DNA from: Robertmurraya dakarensis
GTDB lineage: Bacteria; Bacillota; Bacilli; Bacillales; Cytobacillaceae
Length of the DNA: 64,000 nt
Reading direction: 5' to 3'
Assembly: GCF_900156875.1 (NCBI RefSeq)
Contig: NZ_LT707409.1
Location: forward strand, 268,008-332,007
Under the pieces are notes generated by a model. The model searched no databases. It was not told the origin of the DNA and saw only the letters and a program-made list of their open reading frames with translations. This document shows positions 36,243-45,372 of the stretch, one piece after another (position 1 is the first letter of the stretch; the number at the start of each line of letters is the position of its first letter). A program made the translations under genes and the position numbers.

Positions 36243-37406
36243 GGAAGATTCTTTTAGTCATTATTCTTTGCACTCCACTCCTCTCAAGCTGCTGGGATCG
36301 AACGGAGATGCAGGATTTATCCATCATAACAGCGGCTGCTATTGATGTAATTAAAGATGAAAAAATAAGAATATCCGTCCAGATTTTTATTCCTCGTTCC
36401 ATCGCTAGCGGTACGACTGGAGAAGATCCTAGTCTAGGTTATACGTTTGTAAGGGAGGGAGAGGGAGATAGTCTGGGCGAAGCCATTGGTATGTTACAAA
36501 TGAATGTACCTAGAGAACTATTTTGGGGGCAATGTAAAATTTATATTTTTGGCCGAAAGATGGCTGAAAGTGGCATTCGTGAGGGAATTGATTATCTTGC
36601 CCGACATCCCGGACCAAGAGGGGGCTCATACTTGTATGTAAGTGAAGGGGACGGAAAGGAGCTCTTGATGTTAGTACCACCGTTAGAAAGATTTTCTGGT
36701 GAGGCTTTAAGAAAGTTAACAAAAGACGAGATAGGCATGATTACGAATGTGAGAGATGTGGATATGGACTTGATGGAAGAAGGTGAAAGTACATCTATGC
36801 CATTAATAAAGGTGTTGAAATCGAAGGAGAACGCGAGAAAATCTCATGAGACAATACCAGTTATAAATGGAACGGCAATATTTAAGAAAGATAAGATGGT
36901 GGATTCCTAAACTATCCAGGAAACATTGGGGCTAATTTGGTTAAAGAAAAGTGTAAAAAACAGTACATTCTCCGTTAAGCCAGAGGGGGAAGATGGGAAA
37001 ATCACGATGACACCAACATTGGGGAGTGTGAAAATGCGGCCTGAAATTGAGAATGGCCAATGGATCATGAACTTGAAAGTCGTCGTGGAGGGTTCAAAAT
37101 GAGACACATTTAAATTTAATGGATGAAGATGTGATTAAAAAAATAGAAGAGGATTATCAGGAAGTGATTAAAGATAGATTAACAAAAACGATAGACAAAC
37201 TACAGCTGCAATCTAAGACAGATATTATTGGATTTGGCAGGCGTTTTCATCAGAGGTATCCTCAAGAATGGAAAAAGGTGCAATCTAACTGGGATGAAAA
37301 GTATTCAGAGGTAAAAGTGAACATTGATGTGGAGGCGACGATCAGAAGACCAGGGTTTATTGGTCCGCCCGCAGCTCTTCCACAGGATGAGGTGAAGGAA
37401 TCATGA
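36239..37406 (+). pseudogene. Spore germination receptor subunit C (GerKC-type lipoprotein), broken by a stop and a frameshift
   Basis: The ATG at 36239 overlaps the B-subunit stop. The protein starts as a lipoprotein (TPLLSSC, lipobox near residue 15) with the family motif CWDRTEMQDL. The frame meets TAA at 36908-36910 inside a conserved region. The same frame continues TIQETLGLIWLKKSVKNST up to TGA at 37100. Homology resumes one frame over from 37101 (ETHLNLMDEDVIKKIEEDY) and ends at TGA 37404. The full product would be about 388 residues. With two independent lesions the C subunit is probably non-functional, so this receptor is likely inactive. Confidence 0.85.
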
Positions 37407-37624
37407 ACTGGACGATGATGATTTTAGTTCAAATTTCCGTATGGGCGATTGTCTTTTTTGATTGGAAGAAATTGAAACAGAGCACTAAAAAGGAAAAAAT
37501 CGTGATTGCTTCTATTCTAGGAATATCGATTGTGCTTTCCTTATTTAATTTGGAACATATACCAGGGCTTGTCACGGTATTTGAGACCATTTTTAAACCT
37601 TTAGGGAAAATGTTGGAAGTTTGA
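37403..37624 (+). CDS. Small germination receptor D-like subunit
   Basis: This 73-residue protein has two membrane segments (MMILVQISVWAIVFFDW and IVIASILGISIVLSLF) joined by a basic loop (KKLKQSTKKEK). It overlaps the end of the C gene by 4 bp as ATGA. Small two-helix D subunits occur in many Bacillus ger operons, and its size, topology and position fit. The frame is intact although the preceding gene is broken. Confidence 0.75.
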   Translation: MNWTMMILVQISVWAIVFFDWKKLKQSTKKEKIVIASILGISIVLSLFNLEHIPGLVTVFETIFKPLGKMLEV

Positions 37625-37639
37625 CCAATATGTAACTAA

Positions 37640-37665
37640 AAAAGCTGCCAATAGAGGCAGCTTTT
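37640..37665. terminator. Bidirectional terminator between the ger operon and the AAA gene
   Basis: AAAAGCTGCC (37640-37649) and GGCAGCTTTT (37656-37665) form a perfect 10-bp stem with A-runs and T-runs outside. Confidence 0.8.
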
Positions 37666-37669
37666 ACAA

Positions 37670-38902
37670 TTATATACGCCGGCTGTGTTTGCGGAGGTAT
37701 TTCTCCACGTCATTATAGAGACCGCCTTGGTTTGCGTATTTAACATAGTTCTTCGCCGTCCGCAACCATTCCAATGTGGAGGGCTGTTGGCTCTGCAGTG
37801 CTAGAAGTAAATCCTCATTGTTGAGCGGCCGTTCAACTCCTGTGCTCAAAATTTCTTCTATTAAATTCTCTGAGGCAAGTTCGACGACATTTTCAATATC
37901 AGCACCTGAGAAAAACTCTGTCTGTGCCGCAAGTGTTGCGGTATTAATTTCTTCCGCAAATCTTCCATGTAACTTCAGTTTGAAAATTTCTTCCCGTGCA
38001 TTTTCGTCTGGCGGAGCAACAAAAATTAAACGATCAAATCGTCCCGGCCTTTTCAGGGCATGATCGACATCCCATGGCGTATTGGTAGCAGCCATAACCA
38101 GTACTTCGTCCGTACTTGTATCGATTCCTTCCATCTCCGATAAAAAAGTGTCAATAACTCCCCGTGTGTTTGAAGACGATTTGGAACGGCTAAAACCAAT
38201 CGTATCGACTTCATCAAAAAAGAGGATGCTGGGTTTTTGAAAACGCGCTTTATCAAAAATCTCCTTTAAATTCCGTTCACTTACGCCAATATATGGATCT
38301 AGTATATCGGTGATTCGTACAGGGTAGAAGCGGGCGTTACATTCACCTGCCGTGGCTCTTGCGATAAAGGTCTTCCCGCACCCCGGAGGGCCGTAAAGAA
38401 GGACACCGCCGCCCACTTTTTTTCGGAACTTGGCAAACAGCCCTTTGTTGAAAAAGGGACTGATAATGCGGAGGTGAATAGTCTTTTTAAGGTCATCCAG
38501 ACCTGCGACATCGGAAAAGGTCACTTCGCGAATCTCTTCTTGTTCAAACTTGTTGCCGCCATTGCCTCTAATGACTTTGAGCATGGGTTTGATTTTAGTT
38601 TGAAGTTCATTCACGAGGGGAGTCGTTGGTCCTTTAGGGATGTTAACTTCCGCATCATCCTTAGCCGCTTCAGCAGTTTCCACACTTTTCTCTTGTTGAA
38701 CTTGCACACTTACTTTCGTCAATTCCTTAATCATGTCCATTTTTAAATCATCGTCCGGGCAAGTGGCAATTGCGGTAGAGAGTGACTGAATTGCTTCCAT
38801 ATAGCGGCCGTTATCAGCCAATTCTTTTCCAAGCCAATAGCGGGCCTGATGATCATTTGGATCTTTTTCCACCATTTGTTGCAGCCAATTTATTTTGTCC
38901 AT
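37670..38902 (-). CDS. AAA+ ATPase with N-terminal TPR segment
   Basis: This 410-residue cytoplasmic protein starts with a TPR-like helical pair (DHQARYWLGKELADNGRYME) and then has an AAA domain of the FtsH/SpoVK/p97 class. Walker A is GVLLYGPPGCGKT, Walker B is SILFFDEVDTI, and the second region of homology ends in RPGRFDRLIFVAPPD, which supplies the arginine finger. There is no protease domain, so it is probably a remodelling ATPase. ATG 38902 lies 8 nt after AGGAGG. It is the last gene of a three-gene operon, 5 bp after the TPR gene, which suggests that the TPR membrane protein is its partner. Confidence 0.85.
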   Translation of the reverse strand: MDKINWLQQMVEKDPNDHQARYWLGKELADNGRYMEAIQSLSTAIATCPDDDLKMDMIKELTKVSVQVQQEKSVETAEAAKDDAEVNIPKGPTTPLVNELQTKIKPMLKVIRGNGGNKFEQEEIREVTFSDVAGLDDLKKTIHLRIISPFFNKGLFAKFRKKVGGGVLLYGPPGCGKTFIARATAGECNARFYPVRITDILDPYIGVSERNLKEIFDKARFQKPSILFFDEVDTIGFSRSKSSSNTRGVIDTFLSEMEGIDTSTDEVLVMAATNTPWDVDHALKRPGRFDRLIFVAPPDENAREEIFKLKLHGRFAEEINTATLAAQTEFFSGADIENVVELASENLIEEILSTGVERPLNNEDLLLALQSQQPSTLEWLRTAKNYVKYANQGGLYNDVEKYLRKHSRRI

Positions 38903-38907
38903 AGGTT

Positions 38908-39777
38908 TCACCTCCTAATTTTCCTAATCAACCTTACAATCGGCAACGAAATCCATGTATAAATTACGAATAGCATATAAACTAACAACCAGATGGCAGC
39001 CAGCGTCGGGAATCCAACTGCCTGGAGCAGAAACATGACCCCAAGCCCAATTACCCAAAAAACAAGAGGACCGCCAAACTTCATAATGAGTCTATTAGGT
39101 GCTGACAGGGGATGGTTCTGTATGTCCATTTCTTCTAAAATAGCTAAAAGCTTTTTGTCTTCCGGGTTTAGTAGAAAGGCTTGGCGAAAGTGTTCTTTCG
39201 CCTCTGCGACTCTATCCTGAAGGGAGGCCAGTACTCCCAGTTGTATCAGTTTCGCTAGTTCACTATCAGATGAATTCATGTATTGCTCCAATGCCGTCAT
39301 TTGTTGTTTGCCTTTACTAGTTAACCCTTCTAGGCGCAAATAATAGCGAAGAACATGGGCATCTTCCGGGTCCAACTCTAATGCCTTATATATCAGTGCT
39401 TTTGCTTTTTTTCGCTGCCCAGCTTTTGCCATTAAAAAAGCATAGCTTGCATGCGTTCTTACATCAGTTGGGTTTAAGCGAAGGGTTTCTAGAAACGCTT
39501 CCTCTGCCTTTTGAAATCTTTCTGTTTCGAGATATAAATGGCCTAGGATAGGGAAAACTACTGCTCGGTTCATTCCTAATCTCATCGATTCAATCAGCTG
39601 CTCTTCTGCAACATCATAGTCATTTAATTGATAATGGCTGAAGCCTAACATATACCAAAGACGACCATTTTCGATTTGCTCATTCATGGCTTCTTTTATT
39701 AATTTGATGGTGTGTTCGTAACGCTGTATTTGAAAATAGTACTCGATGGTTTCCATGGACAGGCTTTTTTCTTCCAT
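38908..39777 (-). CDS. TPR protein with C-terminal membrane anchor
   Basis: This 289-residue protein has at least four TPR repeats (for example GRLWYMLGFSHYQLNDYDVAEEQL, FPILGHLYLETERFQKAEEAF and ASYAFLMAKAGQRKKAKALIYKAL). Two hydrophobic segments near the C-terminus (PLVFWVIGLGVMFLLQAVGF and AIWLLVYMLFVIYTWI) anchor it, leaving the TPR part in the cytoplasm. It probably tethers the AAA ATPase encoded immediately downstream. Its own function is unknown. Confidence 0.8.
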   Translation of the reverse strand: MEEKSLSMETIEYYFQIQRYEHTIKLIKEAMNEQIENGRLWYMLGFSHYQLNDYDVAEEQLIESMRLGMNRAVVFPILGHLYLETERFQKAEEAFLETLRLNPTDVRTHASYAFLMAKAGQRKKAKALIYKALELDPEDAHVLRYYLRLEGLTSKGKQQMTALEQYMNSSDSELAKLIQLGVLASLQDRVAEAKEHFRQAFLLNPEDKKLLAILEEMDIQNHPLSAPNRLIMKFGGPLVFWVIGLGVMFLLQAVGFPTLAAIWLLVYMLFVIYTWISLPIVRLIRKIRR

Positions 39778-39806
39778 CCCTTATGTACACCTACCATTCA
39801 TAGAAT

Positions 39807-40253
39807 TCACGCCATCATTTGGATAAGGATGACTTCAATAACAACGGAAATGAGAACCCAGAGGAGCCCTTGTTTATAGAGAACTTCTGTGTTGCCGCCA
39901 ACTGCAAGGTGCTCTTTAAACGGTTTTTTGAGCATAAAATAATAGAAAATAAAACAAAGTACGCCGAAGGCTTTTACAATATTGTCGACATTAGAGTCAG
40001 CGATGTTCAACATCCCAGTGCTTATTGCGTAAACGACGAATGTCTTGCAAATGAACAGGATGACACTAATAGCGACTAGCAGCTGAATGAGTTTTTTCTC
40101 AAGACGAAGCCACTGCGCATTGCGGATTCCCAGCACCGTTACGCCAATAATGCCGCCAAAAAAAGCAACTAAAAATAGACCGCTAATATTATAGCTTTTG
40201 GTTTTCGTAACGGCATGATCTTGCAAACTCGGTGAATATAAATCCCCTTGCAT
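39807..40253 (-). CDS. Hypothetical four-helix membrane protein
   Basis: I do not recognise this 148-residue family. It has about four membrane segments (ISGLFLVAFFGGIIGVTVLG, LIQLLVAISVILFICKTFVVY, AFGVLCFIFYYFML and LLWVLISVVIEVILIQM). AAGGGGG lies 7 nt before the ATG. It is the first gene of the operon with the TPR and AAA proteins, 29 bp upstream of the TPR gene, and is probably a membrane component of the same machine. Confidence 0.7.
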   Translation of the reverse strand: MQGDLYSPSLQDHAVTKTKSYNISGLFLVAFFGGIIGVTVLGIRNAQWLRLEKKLIQLLVAISVILFICKTFVVYAISTGMLNIADSNVDNIVKAFGVLCFIFYYFMLKKPFKEHLAVGGNTEVLYKQGLLWVLISVVIEVILIQMMA

Positions 40254-40674
40254 CTTCTAACCCCCTTATTCGATGATGGCAGCAGGAAAATTATGTATCT
40301 TCACATTCATTCATTATATTATAAAAAGGGTAAATAATAACGGATGATGAGAGGGTTTCAAGGAAAATGGGAATGAATTCCTAATAAAGGTATAGTAAAA
40401 ATGTGATTGAGGACCCTTGAAAATAGGGAGATATAGGAAAAAGTTGATTGACTAGATTATGTCCTGTAATAATAAGAGATTTCTTTTAGAATAGCAGCAA
40501 CTGTAGAATTTCTCGTTATAGACGAAGTCTACCATAATATAGTACGATGGAAGTCTGACTAACGGAGAGTTGTTATGATAAAGAAATGTCTTCTTTGGGA
40601 AGAATAATGACTAGGGACAGGTTTATGAGATGCCATAAAGCCTCCGTTCGAGTAAAAATATGGGGTGTAAAAGA
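40254..40674. other. Intergenic region without a supportable gene
   Basis: The region is AT-rich. The only coding-like item is a 10-codon frame at 40575 (ATG after GGAGAG) reading MIKKCLLWEE, which could be a leader peptide or chance. No hairpin terminator or RNA gene is recognised. Confidence 0.5.
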
Positions 40675-40884
40675 ATGAATAAACGATGGACAATTGATAA
40701 AATCAAAGAATTTGTTGAGAAGAATTCAAATAGTAAGCTGTTAACGACAGAATATCACGGTTTTTCTCAAAAATTGCAATTTGAATGTGCGTGCGGAAGC
40801 ACTTTTGAAAAAACATTTACGAAATTTAAAAATAATAATCAACGCAAATGTGATGTTTGCCAGCCGCCGAAAGCTTCACGGTAA
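40675..40884 (+). CDS. Small zinc-ribbon protein
   Basis: This 69-residue basic protein has a helix (TIDKIKEFVEKNSNSKLL), a beta stretch, and four Cys in a ribbon pattern (FECACGSTFEKTF then RKCDVCQPP). Such modules occur at the front of phage-type homing endonucleases and as stand-alone proteins of unknown role. Here nothing follows it, so it is either a complete small protein or the remaining part of a larger gene. ATG 40675 follows GGGGTG. Confidence 0.65.
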   Translation: MNKRWTIDKIKEFVEKNSNSKLLTTEYHGFSQKLQFECACGSTFEKTFTKFKNNNQRKCDVCQPPKASR

Positions 40885-41036
40885 AGTTGACGATATACTA
40901 ATTGATTAAACGAGCGGCATACAGGTGCAGACTAGTAAATTGCAATGTAAATAGGGTGAGAAAGTGTTGATTTTTTCACCTTATTTTGCACGAGGTAAAT
41001 GTGTTTGAAAAATAAAGGGACAAATTCCTTTTAAAT

Positions 41037-41200
41037 TGGGAAATACCCATATTTCCTAAACATTAAAGGGAGTTTTTCCCGTTATATGATCGGAATCCTT
41101 GGATTTTGCCTTTATTAGAGTGGATAAGCGGAAATTCTCCTCTTATTTATCCTTCTCAGGCTTCTTCTGTATACATTAGCGGGAAATTCTCCGCCTAAAT
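41037..41200. repeat. Degenerate short direct repeats of a GGGAAATTCTCC-type element
   Basis: Related segments occur near 41037, 41068, 41130 and 41180. The clearest pair is GCGGAAATTCTCCTCTTAT and GCGGGAAATTCTCCGCCTAA. Each is a small dyad, and spacing is uneven (about 30-60 bp). This looks like a decayed intergenic repeat family. Confidence 0.4.
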
Positions 41201-41232
41201 AAAGCATGGCAAAATTCATTGCCATGCTTTTT
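41201..41232. terminator. Terminator of ddh
   Basis: AAAGCATGGCAA (41201-41212) and TTGCCATGCTTT (41219-41230) form a perfect 12-bp stem that works in both directions. Confidence 0.8.
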
Positions 41233-41258
41233 ATCAGTTATTTAACCTGTTATACCTC

Positions 41259-42245
41259 TTATAAATAATCTCTTCTTAATTCTTCTGCAGATTTCGGTGA
41301 AATATAGCTTGGTGCGATATCAAATGCTGTTTTTGCACCGTATTGTTTTTCCTGGCTTAGACGGTAGGCCGCGCGTGCATAGGCCACTAGCACACTTGCT
41401 GTAAATTCAGGATTGCTTTCTAATTTTAAAGAAAACTCATAAATTTGCTTGTTGTCTTCTCCTGTATTACCACCGCGAATCACAAATCCGCCGTGCGGTG
41501 CTTTTGAGTGGTCACGAGCTAATTCTTCTTCTGAGATAAAATTCACTTCTGTATCATAGTCAGCGAAATAGTTTGGCATCGTCTTAATTTCATTTTCGAT
41601 CGCTGCTTTATCTGCGCCTTCTTCAGCAACAATATAGCAAACACGGCGATGCTTTTCAGCTGTTGTTAAAACAGGACTTACACCGCTGCGTACTCTTTCC
41701 ATTGCATCATCCGATGGAATCGTGTATTGTACACCATTTTTCACTCCATTCACACGTCTTACTGCATCTGAATGTCCTTGGCTTAGGCCTTTTCCCCAGA
41801 ATGTATAGTTTTCACCATTCGGTAAAACAGCTTCAGCTAATACACGGTTAAGAGAGAATAAGCCTGGATCCCAGCCTACTGAGATAATCGCTGTTGTGTT
41901 ATGCTTGCTCGCCACTTCATTCACAGATTGATAGAATTCAGGAATTTTCGCGTGCGTATCAAAGCTATCGACTGTGTTGAACATGCTTGCGAATTGAGGA
42001 GTTTGTTCTGGCAGGTCTGTGGCAGAGCCTCCGCAAAGCAGCATAACATCAATCTTATCTTTAAAATCACTTGCATTTGAAATATGTACAGCTTGGACGC
42101 TTGCATCATCAAGTTGCAGATTTTCTGGATCTCTTCTCGTAAAAACGGCAACTAACTCCATGTCTGGATTTTGTTTGATCGCTTTAACGGCACCTTTTCC
42201 AAGATTTCCGTAACCAACGATTCCTAATTTGATTTTTGTAGTCAT
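41259..42245 (-). CDS. ddh: meso-Diaminopimelate dehydrogenase
   Basis: This 328-residue NADPH enzyme makes meso-diaminopimelate in one step from tetrahydrodipicolinate and ammonia, bypassing the acylated branch of lysine and peptidoglycan synthesis. The Rossmann motif GIVGYGNLGKGAVKAI and the family segments ISVGWDPGLFSLNRVLAEAVLP, WGKGLSQGHSDAVRRVNGVK and HGGFVIRGG are all present. ATG 42245 lies 8 nt after AAGGAG, and an upstream TTG is less likely. It stands alone in its operon. Confidence 0.93.
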   Translation of the reverse strand: MTTKIKLGIVGYGNLGKGAVKAIKQNPDMELVAVFTRRDPENLQLDDASVQAVHISNASDFKDKIDVMLLCGGSATDLPEQTPQFASMFNTVDSFDTHAKIPEFYQSVNEVASKHNTTAIISVGWDPGLFSLNRVLAEAVLPNGENYTFWGKGLSQGHSDAVRRVNGVKNGVQYTIPSDDAMERVRSGVSPVLTTAEKHRRVCYIVAEEGADKAAIENEIKTMPNYFADYDTEVNFISEEELARDHSKAPHGGFVIRGGNTGEDNKQIYEFSLKLESNPEFTASVLVAYARAAYRLSQEKQYGAKTAFDIAPSYISPKSAEELRRDYL

Positions 42246-42459
42246 AGTCAAGTCTCCTTTTTGTCGAATTGATATTTCTTTTATATTCTAAGAATGTAGA
42301 ATAATAAGAGAATCACTCTAAATCTATCGAAGATTTCCTTCATTATAATATGGGAATAATCATTTTTGAAAGTATTTCATCATTTTTCTGAAAATAATAG
42401 AATCATTGTCATCCTATGAATATAAAAAAGTCCGAACTGAATGTCCGGACAGTTGGCAG

Positions 42460-43671
42460 CTAATCGCGATTAACGACTTTTGAACCTTTATAAAAAACGG
42501 ATTTAATTTTATCGATTTCGGTCATTTCTAATCCTGGAATTCCCTCGGCCGCTAAGAAGTTCGCATCCATTCCAGGTGCCAGCATACCAAACTGTTTCTC
42601 TTTTCCTAAGAGTTTGGCAGGGTGATAGGTGAGAAGGGCAAGAATGTCATTTTCGTCAAATCTGTCCTTCAGCAGCTGCATGGATGGGTGAGAGATGAGC
42701 ATTAGTGATTCTGGTCCACGCAAGGAACGATCCTTAAATGGGAGCCATTGAACATGTTCGTAAGGCGGCAAATAGGCATCAGTTGAAATCGAGACAGGTA
42801 TCTTTTTTTCTACTAACTCGGCAATCTCATCAGGTGAATTTGGACGTAAATGCGTTCCGCCCATCGGTGTCGCGACAATAGGAATGCCTTTGATCGCAGC
42901 GTATTCTATTTGTTCCTTAGTCATACCGTGAGCATGATGCAGCACATCAAAACCAGCTTCCAGTGCCAACTCTATTCCTTTTTCTCCGGCTACATGGCAG
43001 CCAATTTTCTTTCCTAATCCATGATAAATGTTGACGATTTCTTTTAACTCATTCAGTGTGTAAATGATTTCTCCTGCTTTTGGTACGTCTTCAGGTGTGA
43101 AATTGGCAGGAGTAGCATTGATAAAGACATTTTCACCAGGATAATCGCTGTTTTCTGCTATCTTTCTGACCAAGCTAGGGGACGTTAAATCTGACTGTGG
43201 CACTTCTTTTGAACTTGTCACAGACGTGAAGTGAGCCATTTCCTCAAAACCGACAGAGATGCTGGTTGCAGCAAAAGAAATATCGATAGGAAAATCTTTA
43301 ACAATTTTTCGATAATCAGCGATTGTGAAATCGCATAAAGGATGCCCGCAAATTTGCTCCCCTAAAGCGGTGATTCCTGAAGCTAATGCTTGAAAAAGAA
43401 TTCCTTTTCCAGCAATAAAATGTGTTTCCGGTGTAACTGGATATAGAGAGGCAGGGGCGAATTCCAGTAAATGTGTATGACAATCGACGAGCCCAGGGGT
43501 GATGACATAGTTTGAATAATCGAGTACATCTATGCCTGTGGAATGGGCCCGCAATTTATCCCAAGCGTCTACTTTGGAAATCTTTCCATTTTCGATCAGC
43601 ATGGCCCCGTTTTGAATGCTTCCCATGGAGCTGACAGTCACAAGTTTTTTACCGCGAATCAAATATTTCAT
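42460..43671 (-). CDS. Amidohydrolase family protein (metal-dependent)
   Basis: This 403-residue protein has the imidazolonepropionase/prolidase-like amidohydrolase layout. There is an N-terminal beta sandwich, then PGLVDCHTHLLEF with the HxH metal site, a later His in KKIGCHVAGEKGIELALEAG and HHAHG, and the Asp in VSISTDAYLPP. It would hydrolyse a cyclic amide or similar bond in the cytoplasm. It lies 6 bp after a nucleoside-recognition membrane protein, so the two probably handle the same compound. The substrate is not predictable. Confidence 0.85.
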   Translation of the reverse strand: MKYLIRGKKLVTVSSMGSIQNGAMLIENGKISKVDAWDKLRAHSTGIDVLDYSNYVITPGLVDCHTHLLEFAPASLYPVTPETHFIAGKGILFQALASGITALGEQICGHPLCDFTIADYRKIVKDFPIDISFAATSISVGFEEMAHFTSVTSSKEVPQSDLTSPSLVRKIAENSDYPGENVFINATPANFTPEDVPKAGEIIYTLNELKEIVNIYHGLGKKIGCHVAGEKGIELALEAGFDVLHHAHGMTKEQIEYAAIKGIPIVATPMGGTHLRPNSPDEIAELVEKKIPVSISTDAYLPPYEHVQWLPFKDRSLRGPESLMLISHPSMQLLKDRFDENDILALLTYHPAKLLGKEKQFGMLAPGMDANFLAAEGIPGLEMTEIDKIKSVFYKGSKVVNRD

Positions 43672-43677
43672 TATTCA

Positions 43678-44772
43678 TCACACCAACAATGGAGTCAGCC
43701 AATAGCCTAATATGACGGCCGTTATGATACGAAGAATCAAGCCGATAATCGCTGCCCCCAACACTTCTCTTTCTGTCAAACCGGAGGATTCAGCCCAAGT
43801 GACGGGTACTTGACCGAAGATGACCGATAATGGCAATCCAGAATTCGCTAGAACAAATGAACCGACAATCAATCTTGGATCGATGGTCGCCGCGAGTTCG
43901 GCTAGTTGAGCAACCGCTAAAGTTGGAGCCGCCAGTATGGAAACAATTCCGGTCGTTGGTTCAATACTTAAGAATGTCAGACTGGAGGACAGGCCGCTTT
44001 CAATAAATCCCCAAATGCCAGCAAATTTCAGACCACCAATGAATAAAAATACGGCAGCCACGGCAGGGATGATCGTTAGAAAAAGGAGTTCCGCTCCTTC
44101 TTTTGCTGATGAGAAAATGGTTTGTAGGAATCTAGTATTCGGTGTGAAGCGGGGAAGCTCGATTAACTCTACTTTTCGAGTATCCCGATAAATTGTTTTT
44201 GAAAGAATGAACGGAACGACAATCATCGGTACAAAAATCGATAAAATAACTAATGGAAAAGCGCTGATGTTAAAGGCAGCAAGCGCGATAAGCCCGAGTA
44301 CAAAGGTGGCAAAGGATTGCGGAGATTGAATCATCGTCGCCACGGCCATTTTCTGTTCCGCTTTTGTAGCATTTGCTTTTACTAAAATGGGGCCGGCAAT
44401 TTTCCCTGCGGCATTAATGTCGCCAAGAATGTTGTAGACGCTCGGTACAACAACAGATGGATTGATGTTCATCCATTTCATAAAGGGCGTGAAAATTCGT
44501 ATGAGTCCGTCTGTGAACCCAAGCCTTTCTAATATTCTTCCGGTGATAACGCTTACAATGATAGCTACTCCAATTTCACTCGTTAGAAAAATATCAACCA
44601 CAACCGGTTTGACTTCCTGCAACATGATGTTGAACAGCTGAGATAAGGAATTAGGAGCAAATAACAGCAGAAGGAAGGACCCAAACACTAAAAGAACCCC
44701 AATGACCTCCCACATATGCCATTTGGTCCGAGATCCCGTCACCATAGACTGCGGAGATTGATCCTTTTTCAT
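43678..44772 (-). CDS. Nucleoside-recognition (gate) domain membrane protein, YjiH-like
   Basis: This 364-residue protein has about ten membrane segments and two gate-type regions, as in YjiH-like proteins. Sequences include ITGRILERLGFTDGLIRIFTPFM, PSVYNILGDINAAGKIAGPIL and ANSGLPLSVIFGQVPVTWAE. The family is thought to transport small molecules, but this is not proven. ATG 44772 is 8 nt after GGAGG. It is co-transcribed with the amidohydrolase. Confidence 0.8.
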   Translation of the reverse strand: MKKDQSPQSMVTGSRTKWHMWEVIGVLLVFGSFLLLLFAPNSLSQLFNIMLQEVKPVVVDIFLTSEIGVAIIVSVITGRILERLGFTDGLIRIFTPFMKWMNINPSVVVPSVYNILGDINAAGKIAGPILVKANATKAEQKMAVATMIQSPQSFATFVLGLIALAAFNISAFPLVILSIFVPMIVVPFILSKTIYRDTRKVELIELPRFTPNTRFLQTIFSSAKEGAELLFLTIIPAVAAVFLFIGGLKFAGIWGFIESGLSSSLTFLSIEPTTGIVSILAAPTLAVAQLAELAATIDPRLIVGSFVLANSGLPLSVIFGQVPVTWAESSGLTEREVLGAAIIGLILRIITAVILGYWLTPLLV

Positions 44773-44898
44773 AGAAAACACCTCCAAACTTTATTACTGA
44801 TTATCATATTCTTGTAGGTGAATGTGGTGCTTGTGAAAAGGGGAGAGGACCGAAGTTGTTTAAGGTGTGCTAGTATTTGAATTCAGCATGAAATTAAA

Positions 44899-44934
44899 TA
44901 AAAAAGCACCAAATCCTGTGATGGATTTGGTGCT
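44899..44934 (-). terminator. Terminator of the small CPHC-protein gene
   Basis: AGCACCAAATCC and GGATTTGGTGCT (44905-44934) form a perfect 12-bp stem with a six-base loop. Read on the minus strand it is followed by a T-run. Confidence 0.85.
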
Positions 44935-44948
44935 ATGGTTAATGAAGA

Positions 44949-45119
44949 TCATTTCGAACTGCTAATGTACGTTTCAAGTGCAGGGTGGAATTCCTTTTGG
45001 AAATGTTGATCTGGACATGCTTTTATGATGATTCCTTTAACGATATTGGATTGATTTGTTTCTAACGTTTTATGGCAATGCGGGCATTTTTCACTAAAAA
45101 GGCGTTTAAATAGATTCAT
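44949..45119 (-). CDS. Small 56-residue CPHC-motif protein
   Basis: A short open frame on the minus strand with a strong AAGGAGGG site 6 nt before ATG and a proper terminator after its stop. The protein starts MNLFKRLFSEKCPHCHKTLE and ends HPALETYISSSK. The CPHC and a later Cys (IIIKACPDQHF) suggest a zinc or redox site. I do not recognise the family, but signals at both ends make it very likely a real gene. Confidence 0.75.
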   Translation of the reverse strand: MNLFKRLFSEKCPHCHKTLETNQSNIVKGIIIKACPDQHFQKEFHPALETYISSSK

Positions 45120-45287
45120 AGGTAGCCCTCCTTATTCCTTTAATTCCTATATATTTAATATGAATTATAATGGGAAGTCCGAAAAATTTCAATAAGCAAT
45201 TCGAAGTGCAGCGAATATCCTTGTTATTTTATGAATCTAGTAAAGTTTGGTGAAAGACATTCTAGTAATGTTGGCCTTCATGTATAT

Positions 45288-45316
45288 TTGCCAATTTTCG
45301 AATTCAGTAGTATAGT
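45288..45316 (+). promoter_or_regulatory. Probable sigma-A promoter of the gamma-carbonic-anhydrase-like gene
   Basis: TTGCCA (45288-45293) and TATAGT (45311-45316) are 17 bp apart, 56 bp before the start codon. Confidence 0.55.
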
Positions 45317-45372
45317 TATATTCATAATTTTCTAAATTTACATTTTTAATAGAAATCAAGGGAGGGGTAACA

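Noticed and set aside
36908-36910. Recoded stop in the germination C-subunit gene
   Set aside because: The codon is TAA, which is not read as selenocysteine, and a second lesion (frameshift at 37100) is present, so simple decay is the better reading.
40575-40607. Leader peptide MIKKCLLWEE
   Set aside because: A ribosome-binding-like sequence is present, but there is no attenuator structure and no clear downstream gene to regulate.
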